A stretch of 64,000 bases of DNA from Burkholderia mayonis. Its GTDB lineage: Bacteria > Pseudomonadota > Gammaproteobacteria > Burkholderiales > Burkholderiaceae. A program made the translations under genes and the position numbers. Location of the stretch: the NCBI RefSeq assembly GCF_001523745.2, contig NZ_CP013386.1:868001-932000 (forward strand). The letters are read 5' to 3'. Every line of letters starts with the position of its first letter. The stretch's first letter is position 1. The notes beneath the pieces were generated by a model that worked only from the letters and a program-made list of their open reading frames with translations, was not told where the DNA came from and ran no database searches. This document shows positions 26,998 through 36,468 of the stretch, piece after piece.

Positions 26998-28272
26998 ATG
27001 CGCGTCGAACGGGTTCCATACCGCTTAATCACTGTCGCGACGGCTGCCGTTTTCCTGGCCGCGTGCGGAAAAAAAGAATCGGCTCCGCCCCCTCAAACGC
27101 CGGAAGTCGGCGTCGTCACCGTCCAGCCGCAATCCGTGCCGGTCGTCTCCGAACTGCCGGGCCGCACGAGCGCGTACCTCGTCGCGCAGGTGCGGGCGCG
27201 GGTCGACGGCATCGTGCTGCGGCGCGAGTTCACGGAAGGCAGCGACGTCAAGGCCGGCCAGCGTCTCTACAAGATCGACCCCGCGCCGTACATCGCGTCG
27301 TTGAACAGCGCGAAGGCGACGCTCGCGAAGGCGCAGGCGAACCTCGCGACGCAGAACGCGCTCGTCGCGCGCTACAAGGTGCTCGTGGCCGCGAACGCGG
27401 TCAGCAAGCAGCAATACGACGACGCGGTCGCCGCGCAAGGGCAGGCGTCCGCCGACGTCGCGTCCGGCAAGGCCGCGGTCGAGACCGCGCAGATCAACCT
27501 CGGCTACACCGACGTGGTGTCGCCGATCTCGGGCCGCGTCGGCATCTCGCAGGTCACGCCGGGCGCTTACGTGCAGGCGAGCCAGGCGACGCTGATGTCG
27601 ACCGTCCAGCAGCTCGATCCGGTGTACGTCGACCTCACGCAGTCGAGCCTCGAGGGCCTCAAGCTGCGTCAGGACATCCAGAGCGGGCGCATCAAGACGG
27701 AAGGTCCGGGCGCGGCGAAGGTCACGCTGATCCTCGAAGACGGCAAGCCGTATTCGGAGCCGGGCAAGCTGCAGTTCAGCGACGTGACGGTCGACCAGAC
27801 GACGGGCTCGGTCACGATCCGTGCGATTTTCCCGAACAAGCAGCGCGTGCTGCTGCCGGGCATGTTCGTGCGCGCGCGCATCGAAGAGGGTGTCAACGAC
27901 AACGCGTTCCTCGTCCCGCAAATCGGCGTCACGCACGATCCGAAGGGCCAGGCGATCTCGATGATCGTCGACGCGAAGGGCAAGGTCGAGCCGCGCGTCC
28001 TCACGACGAGCGGCATGCAAGGCCAGTACTGGGTCATCGAAGGCGGCCTGCAGGCGGGCGACCGCGTGATCGTGCAGGGCATCGACAAGGTGCGTCCGGG
28101 CATGACGGTGAAGACCGCCGCTGCGCAACTGCCGGCCGCGGCCAACGCGTGGTCGGGGGCGTCGCCCGCCGGCGCCGCGCCGGCTCAGGCCGCGGCAGCG
28201 AGCGCGGCCGCATCGGGCGCCGCGCCGTCGAGCACGGCCGCGAGTGCCGCCGCAGCGTCGAGCGCGCAATAA
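26998..28272 (+). CDS. bpeA: RND efflux periplasmic adaptor (membrane-fusion) lipoprotein
   Basis: A 424-residue AcrA/MexA-family adaptor. The lipobox-type signal peptide (TVATAAVFLAACGKKE) anchors it in the inner membrane. Barrel-sandwich halves (SAYLVAQVRARVDGIVLRREFTEGSDVKAGQRLYKIDP and the later DVVSPISGRVGISQVTPGAYV) flank a helical hairpin (about residues 105-165). It bridges the pump BpeB and the channel OprB. The start is the ATG at 26998, giving the signal peptide at the N-terminus. The C-terminal 50 residues are Ala/Ser-rich and low-complexity. It is first in the operon, 15 bases before bpeB. Confidence 0.93.
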   Translation: MRVERVPYRLITVATAAVFLAACGKKESAPPPQTPEVGVVTVQPQSVPVVSELPGRTSAYLVAQVRARVDGIVLRREFTEGSDVKAGQRLYKIDPAPYIASLNSAKATLAKAQANLATQNALVARYKVLVAANAVSKQQYDDAVAAQGQASADVASGKAAVETAQINLGYTDVVSPISGRVGISQVTPGAYVQASQATLMSTVQQLDPVYVDLTQSSLEGLKLRQDIQSGRIKTEGPGAAKVTLILEDGKPYSEPGKLQFSDVTVDQTTGSVTIRAIFPNKQRVLLPGMFVRARIEEGVNDNAFLVPQIGVTHDPKGQAISMIVDAKGKVEPRVLTTSGMQGQYWVIEGGLQAGDRVIVQGIDKVRPGMTVKTAAAQLPAAANAWSGASPAGAAPAQAAAASAAASGAAPSSTAASAAAASSAQ

Positions 28273-28287
28273 CAGGGGGCCTGTTTC

Positions 28288-31200
28288 ATGGCAAAGTTTT
28301 TTATCGATCGCCCGATCTTCGCATGGGTGATCGCCATCATCCTGATGCTGGCCGGTATCGCGGCGATCTTCACGCTGCCGATCGCCCAGTATCCGACGAT
28401 CGCGCCTCCGTCGATCCAGATCACCGCGAACTATCCGGGCGCTTCGGCGAAGACCGTGGAAGACACGGTCACGCAGGTGATCGAGCAGCAGATGAGCGGT
28501 CTCGACAACTTCCTGTACATGTCGTCGACGAGTGACGATTCGGGCAACGCGACGATCACGATCACGTTCTCGCCGGGTACGAACCCGGACATCGCGCAGG
28601 TCCAGGTGCAGAACAAGCTGTCGCTCGCAACGCCGATCCTGCCGCAGGTGGTTCAGCAGCTCGGCCTGTCGGTGACGAAGTCGAGCAGCAGCTTCTTGCT
28701 CGTGCTCGCCTTCAACTCCGAAGACGGCAGCATGAACAAGTACGACCTGGCGAACTACGTCGCGTCGCACGTGAAGGACCCGATCAGCCGGATCAACGGC
28801 GTCGGCACCGTCACGCTGTTCGGCTCGCAGTACGCGATGCGGATCTGGCTCGATCCGACGAAGCTGACGAACTACGGGCTCACGCCCGTCGACGTGACGA
28901 CCGCGATCACCGCGCAGAACGTGCAGATCGCGGGCGGCCAGCTGGGCGGCACGCCCGCCGTGCCGGGCACCGTGCTGCAGGCGACGATCACCGAGGCGAC
29001 GCTTTTGCAGACGCCCGAGCAGTTCGGCAACATCCTGCTGAAGGTGAATCAGGACGGCTCGCAGGTGCGCCTGAAGGATGTCGCGCAGATCGGCCTCGGC
29101 GGCGAAACGTATAACTTCGACACGAAGTACAACGGCCAGCCGACCGCGGCGCTGGGCATCCAGCTCGCGACGAACGCGAACGCGCTCGCGACCGCGAAGG
29201 CGGTGCGCGCGAAGATCGACGAGCTGTCGAAGTACTTCCCGCACGGCCTCGTCGTCAAGTATCCGTACGACACGACGCCGTTCGTGCGCCTGTCGATCGA
29301 AGAAGTGGTGAAGACGCTGCTCGAGGGTATCGTCCTCGTGTTCCTCGTGATGTATCTGTTCCTGCAGAACCTGCGGGCGACGATCATCCCGACGATCGCG
29401 GTGCCGGTCGTGCTGCTCGGCACGTTCGCGATCATGTCGATGGTCGGCTTCTCGATCAACGTGCTGTCGATGTTCGGATTGGTGCTCGCGATCGGTCTGC
29501 TGGTGGACGACGCGATCGTCGTGGTCGAGAACGTCGAGCGGGTGATGGCGGAAGAGGGCTTGCCGCCGAAGGAAGCGACGCGCAAGGCGATGGGCCAGAT
29601 CACGGGTGCGCTCGTCGGCGTCGCGCTCGTGCTGTCGGCGGTGTTCGTGCCGGTCGCGTTCTCCGGCGGTTCGGTCGGCGCGATCTATCGTCAGTTCTCG
29701 CTGACGATCGTGTCGGCGATGGTGCTGTCCGTGCTCGTCGCGTTGATTCTGACGCCGGCGTTGTGCGCGACGATCCTCAAGCCGATCCCGCAAGGGCACC
29801 ACGAGGAGAAGACGGGCTTCTTCGGCTGGTTCAACCGGAACTTCAATGCGAGCCGCGACAAGTATCACGTGGGCGTTCACCATGTGATCAAGCGCTCGGG
29901 CCGTTGGCTCATCATCTATCTCGCGGTGATCGTCGCGGTCGGCCTGCTGTTCGTGCGTCTGCCGAAGTCGTTCCTGCCCGACGAAGACCAGGGTCTCATG
30001 TTCGTGATCGTCCAGACGCCGTCGGGCTCGACGCAGGAGACGACCGAGCGCACGCTCGCCAACATCTCCGACTACCTGCTGACGAAGGAAAAGGACATCG
30101 TCGAATCCGCGTTCACGGTGAACGGCTTCAGCTTCGCGGGCCGCGGCCAGAACTCGGGTCTCGTGTTCGTCAAGCTGAAGGACTATTCGCAGCGGCAGAG
30201 CTCGGACCAGAAGGTGCAGGCGCTGATCGGCCGGATGTTCGGGCGCTACGCGGGCTACAAGGACGCGCTCGTGATTCCGTTCAACCCGCCGTCGATTCCT
30301 GAGCTCGGCACGGCAGCCGGCTTCGACTTCGAGCTGACCGACAACGCGGGTCTCGGCCACGATGCGCTGATGGCGGCGCGCAACCAGTTGCTCGGAATGG
30401 CGGCGAAGGATGCGACGCTGCGAGGCGTGCGTCCGAACGGCCTGAACGATACGCCGCAGTACAAGGTCGACATCGATCGCGAGAAGGCGAACGCGCTTGG
30501 CGTGACGCCGTCGGCCATCGACCAGACGTTCTCGATCGCCTGGGCGTCGAGCTACGTGAACAACTTCCTCGACACCGACGGCCGGATCAAGAAGGTGTAC
30601 GTGCAGGCGGATGCGCCGTTCCGCATGACGCCGGACGACATGAACATCTGGTACGTGCGCAACGGTTCGGGCGGGATGGTGCCGTTCTCGGCGTTCTCGA
30701 CCGGCCACTGGACCTACGGTTCGCCGAAGCTCGAGCGCTACAACGGCATTTCGGCGATGGAAATCCAGGGCCAGGCCGCGCCGGGCAAGAGTACCGGCCA
30801 GGCGATGACGGCGATGGAATCGCTCGCGAAAAAGCTGCCGAACGGCATCGGCTATTCGTGGACGGGGCTGTCGTTCCAGGAAATCCAGTCGGGTTCGCAG
30901 GCGCCGATCCTGTATGCGATCTCGATCCTCGTCGTGTTCCTGTGTCTCGCGGCGCTGTACGAGAGCTGGTCGATTCCGTTCTCGGTGATCATGGTCGTGC
31001 CGCTCGGCGTGATCGGCGCGCTGCTCGCCGCGACGCTGCGCGGGCTCGAGAACGACGTGTTCTTCCAGGTCGGTCTGTTGACGACCGTCGGTCTGTCCGC
31101 GAAGAACGCGATTCTGATCGTCGAATTCGCGCGCGAGCTGCAGCAGTCGGAGAAGATGGGGCCGATCGAGGCGGCGCTCGAAGCGGCGCGGCTGCGGTTG

Positions 31201-31488
31201 CGTCCGATTCTGATGACGTCGCTCGCGTTCATTCTCGGCGTGCTGCCGCTCGCGATCAGCAACGGCGCCGGCTCGGCGAGCCAGCACGCGATCGGCACCG
31301 GCGTGATCGGCGGGATGATCACCGCGACGTTCCTTGCGATCTTCATGATCCCGATGTTCTTCGTGAAGGTGCGGGCGGTGTTCAGCGGCGAGAAGGAAGA
31401 TGCCGACGAAGCACTGCGCCTCGCGCATGAGCACATGCATCGTGACGAAAAGCCGGAGCACGGCGACGACGCTGGCAAGAAGGAATAA
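28288..31488 (+). CDS. bpeB: RND multidrug efflux transporter, HAE1 type
   Basis: A 1066-residue inner-membrane proton/drug antiporter of the AcrB/MexB class. It begins [17 protein letters not shown] as usual for HAE1 pumps. The proton-relay Asp pair is in TM4 ([18 protein letters not shown]), and two large periplasmic loops are present with the expected length. The C-terminus is charged ([21 protein letters not shown]). With BpeA and OprB it forms a tripartite pump; BpeAB-OprB of B. pseudomallei is known for macrolide, aminoglycoside and acyl-homoserine-lactone related phenotypes. The next gene begins 3 bases later. Confidence 0.95.
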   Translation: MAKFFIDRPIFAWVIAIILMLAGIAAIFTLPIAQYPTIAPPSIQITANYPGASAKTVEDTVTQVIEQQMSGLDNFLYMSSTSDDSGNATITITFSPGTNPDIAQVQVQNKLSLATPILPQVVQQLGLSVTKSSSSFLLVLAFNSEDGSMNKYDLANYVASHVKDPISRINGVGTVTLFGSQYAMRIWLDPTKLTNYGLTPVDVTTAITAQNVQIAGGQLGGTPAVPGTVLQATITEATLLQTPEQFGNILLKVNQDGSQVRLKDVAQIGLGGETYNFDTKYNGQPTAALGIQLATNANALATAKAVRAKIDELSKYFPHGLVVKYPYDTTPFVRLSIEEVVKTLLEGIVLVFLVMYLFLQNLRATIIPTIAVPVVLLGTFAIMSMVGFSINVLSMFGLVLAIGLLVDDAIVVVENVERVMAEEGLPPKEATRKAMGQITGALVGVALVLSAVFVPVAFSGGSVGAIYRQFSLTIVSAMVLSVLVALILTPALCATILKPIPQGHHEEKTGFFGWFNRNFNASRDKYHVGVHHVIKRSGRWLIIYLAVIVAVGLLFVRLPKSFLPDEDQGLMFVIVQTPSGSTQETTERTLANISDYLLTKEKDIVESAFTVNGFSFAGRGQNSGLVFVKLKDYSQRQSSDQKVQALIGRMFGRYAGYKDALVIPFNPPSIPELGTAAGFDFELTDNAGLGHDALMAARNQLLGMAAKDATLRGVRPNGLNDTPQYKVDIDREKANALGVTPSAIDQTFSIAWASSYVNNFLDTDGRIKKVYVQADAPFRMTPDDMNIWYVRNGSGGMVPFSAFSTGHWTYGSPKLERYNGISAMEIQGQAAPGKSTGQAMTAMESLAKKLPNGIGYSWTGLSFQEIQSGSQAPILYAISILVVFLCLAALYESWSIPFSVIMVVPLGVIGALLAATLRGLENDVFFQVGLLTTVGLSAKNAILIVEFARELQQSEKMGPIEAALEAARLRLRPILMTSLAFILGVLPLAISNGAGSASQHAIGTGVIGGMITATFLAIFMIPMFFVKVRAVFSGEKEDADEALRLAHEHMHRDEKPEHGDDAGKKE

Positions 31489-31491
31489 GTG

Positions 31492-33045
31492 ATGAAGCGA
31501 AAACATGCTTTGACTGCACTCGCAGTCGCACTGCTCGCGACGGGCTGCACGCTCGCGCCGCGCTACGAGCGTCCGGCCGCGCCCGTGTCGGGCGCGTTCC
31601 CGACCGACGGCGTCTACGCCACGCAGCCGGGCGCCGCGTCCGGCGCGCGCAGCGCGAACGGCCAGGCGGCCGTCGACATCGGCTGGCGCGAGTTCTTCGT
31701 CGATCCGCGCCTGCAGCGCTTGATCGAGATCGCGCTGAAGAACAACCGCGACCTGCGCGTGTCGGTGCTGAACGTCGAGGCTTCGCGCGCGCAGTATCAG
31801 ATCACGCGCGCGGGCCTCTTCCCGACGCTCGACGGCACGGGCACGGGTGCGATCCAGCGCTATCCGGCCGGCGTGTCCACCACCGGCGCGCCGCTCATCA
31901 CGCGGGCGTACAACGTCGGCGTGTCCGCGTCATGGGAGCTCGACCTGTTCGGCCGCGTGCAGAGCCTGAAGGACCAGGCGCTCGCGCAGTACTTCGCGAC
32001 CGCGCAGGCCCGCAAGGCGGCGGAGATCGCGCTCGTCGCGAGCGTCGCCGACCAGTACCTGACGCTGCTGTCGACCGACGACCTGCTGCAGGTCACGGAG
32101 AACACGCTGAAGTCGGCGCGCGCGTCGTACGACCTGACGAAGCTGCAGTTCGACAACGGCACCGGCTCGGAGCTCGATCTGCGGCAGGCGCAGACGGTCG
32201 TCGAGACGGCGCTCGCGAACCAGCAGGCGCAGGCGCGGGCGCGCGCGCAGGCGGTCAACGCACTCGTGCTGCTGGTTGGCGAGCCGTTGCCCGACGATCT
32301 GCCGGCCGGCTTGCCGCTCAACGCGCAGAACCTGCTGACCGACATTCCGGCCGGGCTGCCGTCCGATCTGCTGACGCGCCGGCCGGACATCATGCAGGCG
32401 GAAGAGACGCTGCGCGCGGCGAACGCGAACATTGGCGCGGCGCGCGCGGCGTTCTTCCCGAAGATCTCGCTGACGGGCGCGTTCGGCACCGCGAGCCCGA
32501 CGTTGGGCGGTCTCTTCAAGGCCGGCACGGCGGCGTGGTCGTTCGCGCCGAGCATCGCGCTGCCGATCTTCGAGGGCGGGCAGAACATCGCGAATCTCGA
32601 TCTCGCGCACGTGCAGAAGCGCATCGAGATCGCGAACTACGAGAAGGCGATCCAGAGCGCGTTCCGCGAAGTGTCGGACGGGCTCGCCGCGCGCGGCACG
32701 TACGATCAGCAGATCGCGGCGCTCGAGCGCAACGAGCACGCGCAGCAGCGCCGCTACGATCTGTCGGATCTGCGCTACAAGAACGGCGTCGACAGCTACC
32801 TGTCGGTGCTGACCGCGCAGACCGATCTGTACTCGGCGCAGCAGCAGCTGATCAGCGCGCGGCTCGCGCGCTGGTCGAATCTCGTCGACCTGTATCGTTC
32901 GCTCGGCGGCGGCTGGATCGAGCGCGCGGGCGAGACGCCGCGTCCGGCCGACGCGCCGGCCGACTACGGCAAGGCGGCGGCGCCTGCGCCGGCGTCGGCG
33001 TCGGCCGCGCCCGCCGCCGCGGTCAGCGCGGCGACGGCCGGCTGA
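31492..33045 (+). CDS. oprB: Outer-membrane efflux channel lipoprotein (OprM/TolC family)
   Basis: A 517-residue NodT-type outer-membrane factor. The signal peptide has the lipobox LLATGCTLAP. Two OEP domains with coiled-coil repeats follow, including ITRAGLFPTLDGTGTGAIQRYPAG and DIMQAEETLRAANANIGAARAAFFPKISLTGAFG, the paired family signatures. The C-terminal 30 residues are Ala/Pro-rich. GTG at 31489 directly precedes the ATG chosen here. Third gene of the operon and followed by a strong terminator. OprB here is the efflux channel, not the carbohydrate porin of the same name in Pseudomonas. Confidence 0.93.
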   Translation: MKRKHALTALAVALLATGCTLAPRYERPAAPVSGAFPTDGVYATQPGAASGARSANGQAAVDIGWREFFVDPRLQRLIEIALKNNRDLRVSVLNVEASRAQYQITRAGLFPTLDGTGTGAIQRYPAGVSTTGAPLITRAYNVGVSASWELDLFGRVQSLKDQALAQYFATAQARKAAEIALVASVADQYLTLLSTDDLLQVTENTLKSARASYDLTKLQFDNGTGSELDLRQAQTVVETALANQQAQARARAQAVNALVLLVGEPLPDDLPAGLPLNAQNLLTDIPAGLPSDLLTRRPDIMQAEETLRAANANIGAARAAFFPKISLTGAFGTASPTLGGLFKAGTAAWSFAPSIALPIFEGGQNIANLDLAHVQKRIEIANYEKAIQSAFREVSDGLAARGTYDQQIAALERNEHAQQRRYDLSDLRYKNGVDSYLSVLTAQTDLYSAQQQLISARLARWSNLVDLYRSLGGGWIERAGETPRPADAPADYGKAAAPAPASASAAPAAAVSAATAG

Positions 33046-33143
33046 GCGTTCGCACGCACCGCACGGCGGACGAAGGCGGTCGATTCGTTCGTCTCGCGCC
33101 GTGCGATCGGAAGCGGTCGCGTCGCATCGCGATGCACGAACAA

Positions 33144-33173
33144 AAACCCCGCGTTCTTCGGAACGCGGGGTTT
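33144..33173 (+). terminator. Intrinsic terminator of the efflux operon
   Basis: A 13-bp perfect stem (33144-33156 with 33161-33173) closes on a TTCG tetraloop, with A residues before and T residues at the 3' side. It lies about 100 bases past oprB and only 6 bases before the IS inverted repeat. Confidence 0.9.
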
Positions 33174-33179
33174 AATGAG

Positions 33180-33193
33180 ATGGTCAGCCTGAC
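33180..33193 (+). repeat. IS left inverted repeat
   Basis: ATGGTCAGCCTGAC, matching 14 of 14 the complement of 34524-34537. Part of the repeat (GTCAG-C-CTGAC) is itself a dyad, but the central base and the ATG flank match only in inverted orientation, so the pairing is real. Confidence 0.85.
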
Positions 33194-33194
33194 C

Positions 33195-33232
33195 GAAACA
33201 GCCCGATCGGCTTACGCTGATCGGGCTGTTTC
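33195..33232 (+). repeat. 14-bp hairpin in the transposase leader
   Basis: The arms 33195-33208 and 33219-33232 are perfect complements around a 10-base loop. It lies inside the IS, 16 bases before the transposase ATG, and ends in TTTCC. It could act as a barrier to read-through transcription into the transposase from the adjacent efflux operon. Confidence 0.75.
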
Positions 33233-33248
33233 CTTATGGGAGATCGTC

Positions 33249-34274
33249 ATGGACACCATCTCGTTGATCGGAATCGATCTTGGCAAGCATTGCTTTCACC
33301 TGCACGCACAGTCCGCATCGGGCCGCATGGTGTTCCGCAAGAAGCTGACGCGCAGCCAAATGTTCACGCTGCTTGCCAATGTGCCGAGTTGTACCGTGGT
33401 CATGGAAGCGTGTGCTGGGGCTCACTGGGTCGCCCGGCGCATCCAAGAACTCGGGCACCACGCGAAGTTGATCTCCCCGCAGTTCGTCAAACCTTTCGTG
33501 CAAGGCAACAAGAACGACTTCGCCGATGCACAGGCGATCTGCGAAGCGGCATCGCGCCCGAGCATGCGGTTCGTCAGTCCGCGCAACGAGGTGCAACAGA
33601 CGATCTCGGCGCTGCATCGCGTACGTGAAGCGCTGGTGCGCGACCGTACTGGCACTGTCAACCAGATTCATGCCTTTCTGCTGGAATTTGGGGTCAGCCT
33701 GCCCAAGGGGATGGCCGTCATTCGTCGGCTTCCAGCCGTGCTGGCCACACACGCTCTGCCGCCGCGGCTAGTTGAATTGCTCGAGCGTCTGCAAGCGCAT
33801 TTCAAGTACCTCGATGAACAGATCACGCAGATCGAAAGCGAGCTGATACGGCAGCTGCGGGAGGACGAACGCAGCCAACGCCTGTTGGAGATTCCCGGCA
33901 TCGGTCCAATCACGGCCAGCGTGTTGGCAACTGAATTGGGCGACGCCCATCAGTTCGCTTGCGCTCGCCAGTTTGCGGCATCCATCGGGCTGGTTCCACG
34001 CCAATACAGTACCGGCGGCAAGGCAACGCTGCTGGGAATCAGCAAGCGCGGCGATAAGCATTTAAGGCGACTCCTGGTGCAGTGCGCGCGAGTTCTCATG
34101 CTGCACATCGAGCGGCGCACTGATCGCCTGGGCGCCTGGGTCCGCGACCTGCTGGCCCGACGGCATTCCAACGTGGTGGCTTGTGCGTTGGCCAACAAAT
34201 TGGCGAGGATCGCCTGGGCCATCCTCGCCAGCGGAACACACTACCAAGGTGGTCAGGTTGTGGCAGCAGCCTGA
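33249..34274 (+). CDS. IS110/IS1111-family transposase
   Basis: A 341-residue recombinase. The N-terminal RuvC-like DEDD domain has the first Asp in IGIDLGKHCFHLH, then VVMEACAGAHW and KNDFADAQAI. The C-terminal Transposase_20 domain has LLEIPGIGPITASVLATELGD, FAASIGLVPRQYSTGGKATLLGISKRGDKHLRRLLVQCAR with the nucleophilic-serine region, and a Lys/Arg tail. The full length is present with no frameshift, so it looks active. Such enzymes use a Ser plus DEDD chemistry and an element-encoded guide RNA rather than a classical DDE mechanism. Confidence 0.93.
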   Translation: MDTISLIGIDLGKHCFHLHAQSASGRMVFRKKLTRSQMFTLLANVPSCTVVMEACAGAHWVARRIQELGHHAKLISPQFVKPFVQGNKNDFADAQAICEAASRPSMRFVSPRNEVQQTISALHRVREALVRDRTGTVNQIHAFLLEFGVSLPKGMAVIRRLPAVLATHALPPRLVELLERLQAHFKYLDEQITQIESELIRQLREDERSQRLLEIPGIGPITASVLATELGDAHQFACARQFAASIGLVPRQYSTGGKATLLGISKRGDKHLRRLLVQCARVLMLHIERRTDRLGAWVRDLLARRHSNVVACALANKLARIAWAILASGTHYQGGQVVAAA

Positions 34275-34523
34275 CACGGTGCGCCGCCTCCGTTACCCTT
34301 TTTACCCAGTCATTTCCTGGTTTTGCGACGCGAGATACGTGAAGACATAAACGGCTCAACGGCCGGGCAAGCAACCTGGTAAAACAAACAGCGCTCTGAT
34401 GCTGCGGGTTTTTTGAGGTTTGCCCGGCGCGGCTCTCATCATGGGGCGGGAACCTGTTCCCACAACGACCCCGGATAGATTTGCGCATGCCCAATTTACG
34501 TCAACACCGCCTCGCTTGCAAAA
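34275..34523 (+). ncRNA. Candidate guide (bridge/seek) RNA region in the right end of the IS
   Basis: A 249-base non-coding tail between the transposase stop and the right inverted repeat. It holds a 9-bp stem (GCCGGGCAA at 34362-34370 with 34420-34428) enclosing an internal loop with a T6 run, and a GGGAAC-CT-GTTCCC hairpin at 34448-34461. IS1111-group elements are known to encode their programmable guide RNA downstream of the transposase, so this is where it should lie. The structure is seen; transcription and the target-binding and donor-binding loops are inferred. Confidence 0.5.
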
Positions 34524-34537
34524 GTCAGGCTGACCAT
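34524..34537 (-). repeat. IS right inverted repeat
   Basis: GTCAGGCTGACCAT, the exact complement of the left repeat at 33180-33193. Confidence 0.85.
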
Positions 34538-34662
34538 AGATTGTCTTCAGCGCAGCGGACGCGTCGAGAAACGGAATGTGTCGCGAAATGAAGCGCACGC
34601 CGGAGATCGGATCGGTGTCCGGTTTTTGGGACGCCATTCGAAAAGCGGTGTTTTCGTTCGAG

Positions 34663-34693
34663 CGACCGCGCGGCGGCGCGCGCCGCGCGGTCG
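34663..34693 (-). terminator. Possible terminator hairpin after the nucleobase permease
   Basis: A 13-bp G+C stem (34663-34675 with 34681-34693, five-base loop) starts 4 bases past the permease stop on the minus strand. There is no T tract, so the call is tentative. Confidence 0.4.
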
Positions 34694-34697
34694 TGGC

Positions 34698-36071
34698 TCA
34701 ATGCAGGTCGGCGGGTTGTCCGTCGAAATCGCGGCCCGCGCGGCGGATGTCGCTGCGCGCGTCCTTCTCGCCCTTCACGCCGTTGAACACGAGATTGAGC
34801 ACGACGGCCGACACCGATGCGAGCAGGATCCCGCTGTGGAGGATCGGCGCGAGCGCGGCGGGCAGCTTCGAGAAGAAGTTCGGCGACACGACGGGCACGA
34901 GCCCGAGGCCGATGCTTACCGCAACCACGAACAGGTTGTGATGATTGCGCACGAAGTCGACCTTCGACAGCACCTTCACGCCGTTCGCCGCAACCATCCC
35001 GAACATCACGATGCCCGCGCCGCCGAGCACGAACGGCGGCACTGATGCGACGAGCTGCGCCATCTTCGGAAAGAGCCCGAGCAGCACGAGGATCGCGCCG
35101 CCCGTCGCGCAGACGAAGCGGCTCTTCACGCCCGTCACGCCGATGAGCCCGACGTTCTGCGAGAACGACGTGTGGGGGAACGAGTTGAAGATGCCGCCGA
35201 TCAGCGTGCCGAGCCCGTCGACGCGCAGCCCGCGCACGAGCGCGTTCTGATCGACGGGCCGCTCGACCATGTCGCCGACCGCGAGGAACATCCCGGTCGA
35301 CTCGATGAACGTGACGAACATCACGATCACCATCGTCGCGATCGACAGCGGATCGAAGTGCGGGAGTCCGAAATGGAACGGCGTCACGAGGCCGACCCAA
35401 GGCGCGGCCGCGACACCGTCGGTGTTCACGCGGCCCGCGGCGAACGCGATCGCGAAGCCCGCGACCATGCCGAGCAGCACGGAGATGTTCGCGACGAAGC
35501 CGCGGCCGAACTTGTTGATGAGGAGGATCAGCATCAGCACGAGGAGCGACAGGCCGAGATAGACCGGATCGCCGTAATTCGGATTGCCGACGCCGCCCGC
35601 CGCCCAGTTGATTCCGACTTCCATCAGCGACAGACCGATCACGGAGATCACGGTGCCGACGACGACGGGCGGAAAGAACCGCAGCAGCTTGCCGATCATC
35701 GGCGCGAGCACGATGCCGATCGCGCCCGCCGCGATCGTCGAGCCGAAGATGTCGAGGATGCCGAGGCCGGGGTTCGTGCCGATCGCGATCATCGGACCCA
35801 CGGCCGCGAACGTGCAGCCCATGATGACGGGCAGGCGGATCCCGAAGATCCACAGGCCGAGCGTCTGGATCAGCGTCGCGATTCCGCACGCGAACAGGTC
35901 CGCGCTGATCAGGAAGGCGATCTGGTCTTTCGGCAGCTTGAGTGCGCCGCCGACGATGAGCGGCACCGCGACGGCGCCTGCATACATGACGAGAACGTGT
36001 TGCAGCCCGAGCGTCAGCAGCTTGCCGGACGGCAGCACGTCATCGCACGGATGGACCGTGTTCGATTGCAT
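34698..36071 (-). CDS. Nucleobase:cation symporter-2 (xanthine/uracil permease family)
   Basis: A 457-residue inner-membrane carrier with about 12 to 14 hydrophobic segments. The NAT signature QNVGLIGVTG (pattern QNxGxxxxT) is present, with the Thr-Gly form seen in purine (xanthine/urate) carriers rather than in the E. coli uracil carrier. It therefore more likely moves xanthine or urate with protons. The ATG at 36071 is preceded by GGAGTG. It is divergent from the xylulokinase-like gene across a 397-base region. Confidence 0.87.
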   Translation of the reverse strand: MQSNTVHPCDDVLPSGKLLTLGLQHVLVMYAGAVAVPLIVGGALKLPKDQIAFLISADLFACGIATLIQTLGLWIFGIRLPVIMGCTFAAVGPMIAIGTNPGLGILDIFGSTIAAGAIGIVLAPMIGKLLRFFPPVVVGTVISVIGLSLMEVGINWAAGGVGNPNYGDPVYLGLSLLVLMLILLINKFGRGFVANISVLLGMVAGFAIAFAAGRVNTDGVAAAPWVGLVTPFHFGLPHFDPLSIATMVIVMFVTFIESTGMFLAVGDMVERPVDQNALVRGLRVDGLGTLIGGIFNSFPHTSFSQNVGLIGVTGVKSRFVCATGGAILVLLGLFPKMAQLVASVPPFVLGGAGIVMFGMVAANGVKVLSKVDFVRNHHNLFVVAVSIGLGLVPVVSPNFFSKLPAALAPILHSGILLASVSAVVLNLVFNGVKGEKDARSDIRRAGRDFDGQPADLH

Positions 36072-36468
36072 CTGTCTCACTCCATGATCTTGTTTTGAAG
36101 ATGATTCGACGTTATGCGCATCGACGAACCGCAACAAGAGCACTGGGTTCTATTCCGTGCTTTGCTGCGTCGATATGCGCGCGGGGCGTCGGGGAGCGAT
36201 GCGTTCATCTCGGGGACCTGCGGGCAAGTGGGTGTCGCGGTTTTATCGCCGGCCAAAATTGATCGGTCGACGTCGCCAAATATCGTCTGGTTTATGGTCT
36301 GTATCGACGGAGCGGCATAGTGGCCGCGCGCGACGCGCGAAATTCGCACCGGGTTAACCCGCGCGCAGCCGTTTCGTGCGGGAATTTGGGCGGTACACGC
36401 GGACTGCGTGAGCGCGGACGAGCGGACGGTTATCATCGGCGTCGGCTCATTCGAATCCATGTTTCGTT
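36072..36468. other. 397-base divergent intergenic region
   Basis: It separates the permease and the xylulokinase-like gene. It is locally AT-richer around 36235-36320. A 12-bp perfect palindrome CGGGTTAACCCG lies at 36350-36361, about 107 bases before the kinase gene. No coding region or RNA gene was recognised; it presumably holds both promoters. Confidence 0.4.

Larger units (their letters stand above)
33180..34537 (+). mobile_element. IS110-family element, IS1111 group
   Basis: About 1.36 kb bounded by a 14-bp perfect inverted repeat (ATGGTCAGCCTGAC at 33180-33193 and its complement at 34524-34537). It contains one DEDD-type transposase gene, a short left region (55 bases to the ATG) and a long right non-coding region (250 bases). 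Terminal inverted repeats plus a long right end are the marks of the IS1111 group. Exact outer ends are uncertain by a few bases because repeats in this group are subterminal and no target duplication is produced. Its base composition is visibly lower in G+C than its neighbours. Confidence 0.85.

Noticed and set aside
27025..31506. Open frame of 1493 codons antisense to bpeA and bpeB
   Set aside because: It is a mirror frame of GC-biased coding DNA, has an Arg/His/Asp-dominated composition and no domain, and covers well-identified efflux genes on the other strand.
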